64,000 nt of DNA, from NCBI GenBank assembly GCA_035531775.1, contig DATKSG010000032.1:1-64000 (forward strand). The letters run 5' to 3'. Of this stretch, positions 57,656 through 64,000 are shown one piece after another. Position 1 is the first letter of the stretch. Every line of letters starts with the position of its first letter. A program made the translations under genes and the position numbers. The notes under the pieces are model-generated. The model worked only from the letters and a program-made list of their open reading frames with translations. It made no database searches and was not told the origin of the DNA. The stretch comes from DATKSG01 sp035531775 (GTDB taxonomy: Bacteria; Actinomycetota; Acidimicrobiia; Acidimicrobiales; UBA8190).

Positions 57656-59575
57656 TTAGGGCAGCGGGACCCGCCACTCGATGCGGGTGCCCTTGCTCTT
57701 GCGACCGGGCTCCACCGTCATCGAACCGCCGCGGTTCTCGGCTCGGGCCCTCAAGTTGGTCAGCCCGCTCGAGCGCGTCCGGCCTTCGGCCCCCTGGCCG
57801 TCATCGGTGATCTCGACGACCAGTCCGTCGCCCACTCCGACGTGGACCTCCACCGTGGACGCCTGGGCGTGGCGGGCCGTGTTGGACAGCGCCTCGCGCA
57901 CCACGGCCAGCAGGTCGGGAACCATGTCCTCGGGCACCAGGGTGTCCACCGGGCCGTCGAACTGCAGGCGAGGCTGGAAGCCCAAGGCGGTGGCGGCGAA
58001 GGAGGCCACGTCCAAGATGCGTGACCGGGCGCTCGTCTCCACGTGCTCGGTCGCCTGCAGTTCCAATGAGAAGATGGTGCTGCGCACGTCGCGAATGGTG
58101 GCATCGAGCTCCTCCACCGAGTTCTCGATTCGGTCAAGGGCCCGGGCGTCGGTGATGGAGTGGGCGGCCGCCTGCAGCGACATGCCCACGGCGAAGAGCC
58201 GCTGGATCACATGGTCGTGCAGGTCACGGGCGATTCGCTCGCGATCGGCCACCAGGGCGTAGTGGGATCGCTCGTCCTGGGCGTGGGCCAATTCCATTCT
58301 GAGGCCGGCTTGCTGGGCGAAGCTCTCTACCAGGCGGACGTCCTCGGGCCCGAAGCTCGGGCGCCCCGGCACCCGGGTAACGACGAGTGTGCCGGCGGGC
58401 CCCTCGGAGCTGGTGAGAGGGGCCAGCACCACCGGCCCGATGGGCACCCGCTCGAGTATTTCGGCAGGGGCGGGCGAGTCGGCATGGAAGTTATCGCTCA
58501 CCACCGACTCGCCGCTTCGGAAGACCCGCCCGGCCAGGGAGGTGTCGATGGGGATGCGGTCATCGAGCGCCAACATGACGCCCTCCCCGCGTATGGCAGC
58601 CACGAATAGCGCATCGGGGTCGGCGTCGCGGGGCAAGGTGACCATGACACCGTCGGCGTCGATCAGCTCGCTCACACGGCGGGTGATGAGCTCGAGCCAG
58701 CGCTGGCGATCCTCACCGGAGAACAGCGCCGTACGCACTTCGGTCATTGCTGCCAGCCACCGCTCGCGCCGCTGACTCTCGGCCAGCAGGCTGCGCAGGT
58801 CGCTCTCCACCCTTCTGCGCTCGGTGATGTCGCGCAGCAGGGCGGCAAAGCCCCCGGCATCGCCCGAGGCATCAGGGGTGAGCGACATCGACTCGGCCAC
58901 GTCCACTTCGCTGCCATTGCTGTGCAGGCGCTTGGTGTCCTGTGTCGGGACCCGCATAGAAGCGCGGACCCGGGCCATGCGCTCCTCGACTTCGACGCGC
59001 CGTTGGGCCGGCACGATACGCCAGAAGGATCGCCCCACCATCTCCTTGGCCTCGAAGCCGAGCAGGCGCTCGGCCCCCGGGTTCCAACTGGTGACCGTTC
59101 CCGTCAGGTTCATCGAGATGATGGCGTCGTCGGAGGAGGCGACGATCGACGCCAGCCTGGCTTCGGCTTCCCACTCGGCCCGGCGTTCGCTCAGGTCGCG
59201 GATGGCGGCCAGGGTTAGGGGTTGCTCGGGCACTCCGAGCGGGGCCAGGCTGATGTCCACGGGGAAGATGGTCCCGTCGCGCCGTTCGGCCCACAGCGAC
59301 AACCCGGCCCCCATGGGGCGCTGCGTGGGGCGCTCCGTGTAGCCGGCGCGGTGGCGGGAGTGACGGCTGCGGAACCGCGCTGGTACGAGGTTCTCGATGG
59401 AGGTCCCGGCCAGGGCGCCGTTCGGGTAGCCGAATTGCCGCTCGGCCAACGCGTTGGCGGCCACGATGCGGCCGGTGCCGTCGACCACCACGGCGGGGTC
59501 GGGCATCAGCCGGACGACGGCTTCCACCAGCTCACCGGGCGTCCCCCCCGGGTCGAGGCTCTCAGCCGCTGTCAT
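57656..59575 (-). CDS. PAS-PAS-GAF sensor histidine kinase (HisKA_3 type)
   Basis: 639 residues, soluble. PAS1 about 20-135 (VVVDGTGRIVAANALAERQF), PAS2 about 140-258 (IISMNLTGTVTSWNPGAERL), GAF about 285-425. The dimerisation/phospho-acceptor segment is ERIARDLHDHVIQRLFAVGM (His about 450). The HATPase has VREALSNTARHAQA, EITDDGQGAEG and SGLTNLRARAENRGG. It resembles DevS/LiaS-type kinases, but no response regulator gene is adjacent. The signal is unknown; cytoplasmic redox or small ligand is likely. Confidence 0.92.
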   Translation of the reverse strand: MTAAESLDPGGTPGELVEAVVRLMPDPAVVVDGTGRIVAANALAERQFGYPNGALAGTSIENLVPARFRSRHSRHRAGYTERPTQRPMGAGLSLWAERRDGTIFPVDISLAPLGVPEQPLTLAAIRDLSERRAEWEAEARLASIVASSDDAIISMNLTGTVTSWNPGAERLLGFEAKEMVGRSFWRIVPAQRRVEVEERMARVRASMRVPTQDTKRLHSNGSEVDVAESMSLTPDASGDAGGFAALLRDITERRRVESDLRSLLAESQRRERWLAAMTEVRTALFSGEDRQRWLELITRRVSELIDADGVMVTLPRDADPDALFVAAIRGEGVMLALDDRIPIDTSLAGRVFRSGESVVSDNFHADSPAPAEILERVPIGPVVLAPLTSSEGPAGTLVVTRVPGRPSFGPEDVRLVESFAQQAGLRMELAHAQDERSHYALVADRERIARDLHDHVIQRLFAVGMSLQAAAHSITDARALDRIENSVEELDATIRDVRSTIFSLELQATEHVETSARSRILDVASFAATALGFQPRLQFDGPVDTLVPEDMVPDLLAVVREALSNTARHAQASTVEVHVGVGDGLVVEITDDGQGAEGRTRSSGLTNLRARAENRGGSMTVEPGRKSKGTRIEWRVPLP

Positions 59576-59635
59576 GGCCCCACCCCGATATGCACCGCCT
59601 CGAGCCTACCGGGATGCCCAGGCCAGGGCCGGGGC

Positions 59636-62326
59636 TCATGGTGCCTCCACGCCGTAGAAGAGGCGTTCCATTACCCGGCGGGCTCGGCGGGTCACGCGCC
59701 GGTATTCGTCGCGCAGGGCCGACGGTGTGGTCTGGAGGCTGCGAGCCAGGCGCGACATCTGATGAGCTTGGGCCGGCAGGGCGTCACCGCTGTGTGCCCC
59801 ACCACCGAGTGACCCGACCAAGTGGAGCCGGTTGCGTGTCCGCTCGCAGAATACGTAGCTCTGACGCAGCACGTCGCCGTCGCCGGCGCTCACGGCGCCC
59901 GCTTCCATGAGGAGGCGCAGCCCCTCCATGGTCGAAGTGGCGGCAACGCCGTGGCGCAGCTGCAACAGCTGCACCGTCCACTCGACGTCCGACAGTGAGC
60001 CCCGGCCGAGCTTCAGATGGAATTGGGGGTCGTCGCGCGTCGGGATCCTCTCTCTTTCCATGCGCGCCTTCATGCGCCGGATCTCGGCCACCTCCGCCTC
60101 GCCGAAGGGCTGCCCCCAGACGAACGGCGTGGCCACGGCCAAGAAGTCCGCCCCGACAGCCCGGTCCCCGGCCACCACCCGGGCGCGCACCAGCGCTTGG
60201 CGCTCCCAGGTGGCCGCCCAGCGCGAGAAGTACGCCTCATACCCATCCACCGACCGAGATAGCCGGCCCTGGGCGCCTTCGGGCCGCAACCCCAGGTCGA
60301 TGGTGGCCACTCGGTGGGCCGGGCTCGGCCCGTGCATCAGATGGAGCAGGGCGCCGGCCACGTCGTCGTCGCCTACCAGGAGCACGTCGAGGTCGCTGGC
60401 GTAGGCCAGCTCGGCGCCGCCCAGTCGTCCCATGCCGATCACACAGAACCCACCTCCGGGACTCACCTGCGACAGTGCTGCTTCGAGCAGCACCTCGGCG
60501 GTGTCACTCAACGAGGCGCCGGTCTCCTCCACCGTGTCGAGCTCGAGCAGGTCCCTGGCCGCCACCCGCACGAACTGGTCCTGGCGCAGTCGGACCATCT
60601 GCGCCCGGCGTTCGTCGTCGTCGCGGGCCCGCACCATGCGCGCCTCGGCGTCGGCCACCAGTGTCTGGCGTTGGCCCGGGCGCAGCGCCTCGTCGTCGTC
60701 GAGCTGGGCGATGAGCTCGGGGTTGCGCTCGACGGCTTCTCCTAGGGCCCGGCTCGAGCCCAGCAGCACGCACAGGCGCCGGGCCGCTTCGGGGGACTCT
60801 CTGAAGCTGTTGACCATGATGGACCGCTGATGGCGCTGGAGGGCGAGGTTGCGAAGGCCCAGCAGCCCGAGGTCGGGGTCGGGGGTGAGCGAGAGCCAGT
60901 CGAGCAGCAGTGGCAGGAACTGGGCCATGAGCCGTGAACTGCGGGTTAGGCCGCGGATCAACTCGTCGACGGCCGATGCGGTCCTCTTGGCGTCGCCGAA
61001 ACCGAAGGCGGCCAGCCTGCGATCGATGGCGGCTCGGTCCATTGGCGGCCCGGCCCCGGAGAACGCTTCGAGCAGGGGCCGGAAGAACAGCCGCTCGTGG
61101 ATGGCCCGTACCGCGTTCTGACGCCGGTGGAGCTCATTGTCGAAACGGTCCAGCGCCTTGGCCCTGGCGTCGTCTTCGAAGCCGAGCACGCGCGCCAGGC
61201 GACGGCGGGCTGCCTCGGCCGTCGGCACGGCATGGGTCTGCTCCTCTTCGACCAATTGCAGCCGGTGCTCGACGGTGCGCAGGAACCGGTAGTGCGAGGC
61301 CAGCTCGTCGGCGTCCTCGGCCGACACGTACCCAGCTCCGCGCAACTCGGCCAGGGCGCCCAGGGTGGACGGGGTGCGGATGGCCGGGTCATAGCCTCCG
61401 TGGACCAGCTGCAACAGCTGCACGGCGAATTCGATGTCGCGGATGCCACCGGGCCCCCGCTTGAGCTCGCGGTCGCCGAGACCTCGGCGGGTGACCAACT
61501 GCTCGGTGCGCGCCTTCATGGCCCGCAACTCGGCCAGCTCGTCGGCCGAGTAGCCGCGACCCCATAGCGCCTCGGCCGCAGCGCCGTCGAAGCGGCGGCC
61601 GAGCGCGGCGCTGCCCGCCACCGGCCTGGCTTTGAGCAGAGCCTGGAACTCCCAGGTGGACGCCCATCGTCCCCAGTACGAGACATAGGAGTCGAGGGGT
61701 CGGGCCAGAGGCCCCGCCCGCCCTTCGGGGCGGAGATCGGCGTCGACCCGGAAGCAGTGCCGAGCCACCTCGAGAACCCGGCGGGCCATTCCACCGTCAT
61801 CGCCGTCGCCACTGACGAAGAGCACGTCCACGTCGCTGGCGTAGTTGAGCTCCCGCCCCCCGAGCTTGCCCATCCCGATGACAGCCAATGTCTCGTCGCC
61901 GGCACCGCCGCCGCCGGCCAGGGCCACGGCGTCGTCGAGCACCCTGGCGGCCAGGTCGGCCAGGGCTGAGGCCACGTCGTCGAGCCGGTCGAGCTCGAGC
62001 AGGTCGCGTCCGGCGATGCGCAAGACGGCCAACCGCTTGCTGCGAGCCAGGGCCGCCACATCCGTGGCGCTCCACGGTGAGGGGATCTCGAGCGATCCGA
62101 GCACGTCCAGGGCGACTGGGTCCGTGAGGCACAACCGGGCCAGGACGTCGCTGGCGCCGGCCACGGCCACGACGGCCCGGCCGAGCGAACTGAGCCCTTC
62201 GCCGTCGAACAACCGCTCGACGGCGTCGGGCTGCTCGTCGGTCAGGCGCAGGAGAACGGCGCTCACCGGGCCCGGTGCGGCCGAGCGCTCGGCGGCTGCG
62301 TCCAACCGGGACCTGGCATCAGGCAT
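59636..62326 (-). CDS. glnE: Bifunctional glutamine synthetase adenylyltransferase
   Basis: 896 residues, close to full GlnE length. Two nucleotidyltransferase cores: VIGMGKLGGRELNYASDVDV (about 150) and VIGMGRLGGAELAYASDLDV (about 630), each with the paired Asp. Each is followed by RPEG and a helical domain (RDIEFAVQLLQL; SDVEWTVQLLQL). It adds or removes AMP on the Tyr of glnA-type glutamine synthetase according to nitrogen status. The target glnA lies 12 kb upstream in this window. Confidence 0.94.
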   Translation of the reverse strand: MPDARSRLDAAAERSAAPGPVSAVLLRLTDEQPDAVERLFDGEGLSSLGRAVVAVAGASDVLARLCLTDPVALDVLGSLEIPSPWSATDVAALARSKRLAVLRIAGRDLLELDRLDDVASALADLAARVLDDAVALAGGGGAGDETLAVIGMGKLGGRELNYASDVDVLFVSGDGDDGGMARRVLEVARHCFRVDADLRPEGRAGPLARPLDSYVSYWGRWASTWEFQALLKARPVAGSAALGRRFDGAAAEALWGRGYSADELAELRAMKARTEQLVTRRGLGDRELKRGPGGIRDIEFAVQLLQLVHGGYDPAIRTPSTLGALAELRGAGYVSAEDADELASHYRFLRTVEHRLQLVEEEQTHAVPTAEAARRRLARVLGFEDDARAKALDRFDNELHRRQNAVRAIHERLFFRPLLEAFSGAGPPMDRAAIDRRLAAFGFGDAKRTASAVDELIRGLTRSSRLMAQFLPLLLDWLSLTPDPDLGLLGLRNLALQRHQRSIMVNSFRESPEAARRLCVLLGSSRALGEAVERNPELIAQLDDDEALRPGQRQTLVADAEARMVRARDDDERRAQMVRLRQDQFVRVAARDLLELDTVEETGASLSDTAEVLLEAALSQVSPGGGFCVIGMGRLGGAELAYASDLDVLLVGDDDVAGALLHLMHGPSPAHRVATIDLGLRPEGAQGRLSRSVDGYEAYFSRWAATWERQALVRARVVAGDRAVGADFLAVATPFVWGQPFGEAEVAEIRRMKARMERERIPTRDDPQFHLKLGRGSLSDVEWTVQLLQLRHGVAATSTMEGLRLLMEAGAVSAGDGDVLRQSYVFCERTRNRLHLVGSLGGGAHSGDALPAQAHQMSRLARSLQTTPSALRDEYRRVTRRARRVMERLFYGVEAP

Positions 62327-62388
62327 GCCCGCAGCATGCCAGGGGCGTCATGGGCCGGCTTCGCCAGGCTTCCGTTTACGCTGCCAGG

Positions 62389-64000
62389 GTGCAGCATGTG
62401 CGCGTCGCTCTGTGCCAGATCGACACCGTGGTGGGGGACATCGACGGCAACGTCGAGCGGGTGCTAGGCGCCCTGGCCGCCGCCGAGCATGCTGCGGCTG
62501 ACCTGGCTGCCTTCCCCGAACTGGCCTTGACCGGCTATCCGCCCGAGGATCTCCTGCTCAAGGCGTCCTTCGTGTCGGACAACTTGGACGCCCTGCACCG
62601 GGTGGCCGCCGCCACCTCGTCGTGCGCGGCCATCGTCGGCTTCGTGGACGTTGTGGAGCCCGGGCGACGCCTTCGCAACGCGGCGGCCGTGTGCGCCGGC
62701 GGGCGCGTCGTGGGCGTGTACCACAAGCGCAACCTGCCGAACTACGGCGTGTTCGACGAAGAGCGTTGGTTCACCCCCGGCACCGGCGATCCGATGCTGT
62801 ACATGCTCGGCCCGGTGGCGGTGGGCGTCTCCATCTGCGAAGACCTCTGGTATCCCGACGGCTCCATCCCGGCCCAAGCGGCGGGGGGAGCCCGCCTGGT
62901 GGTCAACATCAACGCCTCGCCCTACTCCATCGGGCGTCGCCACGAGCGCCTGACCGTGCTGCGCGCCAGGGTGCGCGAAGCGGGCTGCGCCATCGCCTAC
63001 GTGAACCAAGTGGGTGGCCAGGACGAGCTCGTGTTCGACGGCGGTTCGTTGGTGGTGTCGGGAGAAGGCGAGGTCGTCGGCTCGGCGCCGCAGTTCGTCG
63101 AGGCCACGGTGGTGGTGGAGGTTGCCGTGCCGGAAGGGGCGCCGTTGTCGCTCGAGACCGTGGCCCTCCCCACCCGGCCCGGGCCGGTAGCGGGGGCGGA
63201 CGGTGCCCGGCCGGCGGAGCCCGAGGAGCTGTCCGAGGAGGCCGAGGTCTACCAGGCGCTCGTCCTCGGAACGCGCGACTACCTGCGCAAGAACGGCTTC
63301 ACCGACGCCGTCATCGGCTTGTCGGGCGGCATCGACTCGTCGCTGGTGGCTGTGGTGGCCTCCGACGCCCTCGGCTCCGAGCACGTCCATGGCCTGTCGA
63401 TGCCGTCGAGGTATTCGAGCGACGGTTCCCTCCACGACGCCGCCGCGCTCGCCCAAGCCCTCGGGATCGAGCTGCGCGTAGTCCCCATCGAGCCCGCCCA
63501 CCAGGCCCTGAGCGAGCTCATCGACTCCGCCCTCGGAGCACCCGCCGCCGGGCTCACCGACGAGAACCTACAGTCGCGCATACGCGGCGTGCTGCTCATG
63601 GCACTGTCCAATGCGCAGGGATGGATCGTGCTTACCACCGGCAACAAGAGCGAAATGGCCACCGGCTATTCGACGCTGTACGGGGACTCGGCCGGGGGGT
63701 TCGCCGTCATCAAGGACGTGCCCAAGACCCTTGTATACCGGCTGTGCCGCCATCGCAACGCCGTGGCTGGAACCGACCTCATCCCGGCCGAGGTGCTGAC
63801 CAAGGCGCCGTCGGCCGAGCTGCGACCCGGCCAACGCGACGACCAGAGCCTCCCTCCCTACGACGTGCTCGACGCTGTCCTCGAAGGCCTCGTCGCCCTC
63901 GACCGGTCGGTGGCCGAGGTCGTGGCCGAGGGCTACCCGGCCGATCTCGTCAGCCGGGTGGCACGCCTGGTCGACGTGGCTGAGTACAAGCGGCGGCAGT
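62389..64000 (+). CDS. nadE: Glutamine-dependent NAD+ synthetase (3' end outside window)
   Basis: 537 residues visible from GTG 62389. The amidase (nitrilase-fold) triad is E44 (FPELALTGYPPEDLL), K113 (YHKRNLPNYGVFDE) and C150 (VSICEDLWYP). The synthetase half has P-loop GLSGGIDSSLVAVV, SMPSRYSSDGS and TTGNKSEMATGYSTLYGD. The last visible residues, VDVAEYKRRQ, match the region just before the normal end, so perhaps 20-30 residues are cut off. It makes NAD from deamido-NAD, ATP and glutamine, which links it to the glutamine genes nearby. Confidence 0.95.
   Translation, partial: MQHVRVALCQIDTVVGDIDGNVERVLGALAAAEHAAADLAAFPELALTGYPPEDLLLKASFVSDNLDALHRVAAATSSCAAIVGFVDVVEPGRRLRNAAAVCAGGRVVGVYHKRNLPNYGVFDEERWFTPGTGDPMLYMLGPVAVGVSICEDLWYPDGSIPAQAAGGARLVVNINASPYSIGRRHERLTVLRARVREAGCAIAYVNQVGGQDELVFDGGSLVVSGEGEVVGSAPQFVEATVVVEVAVPEGAPLSLETVALPTRPGPVAGADGARPAEPEELSEEAEVYQALVLGTRDYLRKNGFTDAVIGLSGGIDSSLVAVVASDALGSEHVHGLSMPSRYSSDGSLHDAAALAQALGIELRVVPIEPAHQALSELIDSALGAPAAGLTDENLQSRIRGVLLMALSNAQGWIVLTTGNKSEMATGYSTLYGDSAGGFAVIKDVPKTLVYRLCRHRNAVAGTDLIPAEVLTKAPSAELRPGQRDDQSLPPYDVLDAVLEGLVALDRSVAEVVAEGYPADLVSRVARLVDVAEYKRRQ

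Overview
The window is a 64 kb stretch of a high-G+C actinobacterial chromosome. The gene set includes a WhiB protein, a GlnR-type orphan regulator, a paired Get3/ArsA-like ATPase operon, two type I glutamine synthetases with GlnE, an actinobacterial NlpC/P60 protein and a DUF3892 protein. Together with the frequent GTG starts and leaderless promoters this fits Actinomycetota outside the well-known genera. An uncultured Acidimicrobiia-like lineage is my best guess, but this is an inference from gene content only.

Layout. 1-2573: end of a branched-chain amino-acid-type ABC transporter whose two ATPases appear fused to other domains. 2600-5070: accessory patch with two PIN-toxin modules facing each other, an IS481 relic, tRNA-Ala and a decayed HAD hydrolase. 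5206-8179: two secreted proteins of unknown role, the second a PQQ-type beta-propeller. 8240-13641: acyl-CoA/aromatic or steroid-like catabolic cluster (Rieske oxygenase, thiolase, acyl-CoA ligase, CaiB-family racemase). 13642-17129: small genes, including an Smr protein, a zinc-ribbon gene with an in-frame stop, DUF3892, YbjQ and a PtpB-like phosphatase. 17209-29465: secreted and membrane functions (G1 glutamic peptidase, NlpC/P60 hydrolase, MFS, GGDEF protein, an ECF sigma factor coupled to a membrane-anchored beta-propeller).

29514-31621 is the most unusual part. tRNA-Pro has its 3' half (51 bp) duplicated perfectly about 1.3 kb away. Between the copies sit a GNAT/DUF1778 toxin-antitoxin pair and what looks like the tail of a tyrosine integrase. 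Just outside lies a second unit with the C-terminal relic of a similar GNAT toxin and a RelE/YefM pair. I read this as tandem, decayed, tRNA-targeted mini-elements whose surviving cargo is toxin-antitoxin genes.

31701-43786 is a conserved-looking core: CorC-like protein, receiver protein, Get3/ArsA pair, WhiB, DUF929, hydrolase, Nudix, metallo-beta-lactamase, Mrp, A-type Fe-S carrier, a strongly condensed xanthine-dehydrogenase-like protein and RidA. Many of these families also neighbour one another in mycobacteria around Rv3672c-Rv3681c. 43789-47594 is a nitrogen block (GlnR, two divergent glutamine synthetases with a candidate GlnR box between them); GlnE and glutamine-dependent NadE lie at 59.6-64 kb. 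The 3' end of glnA is repeated at 50.1 kb, bracketing a small-protein gene, a truncated YihY gene and a Fic gene, which suggests a second inserted segment. 50220-57629 carries an unknown helical protein, a cyclic-nucleotide-binding protein, a Tat-exported phospholipase C, a DrrAB-like exporter, a nitrobindin-like protein, a CMD-family protein and a TetR regulator facing a tiny gene under an apparent TetR operator.

No CRISPR array, rRNA or replication origin was seen.
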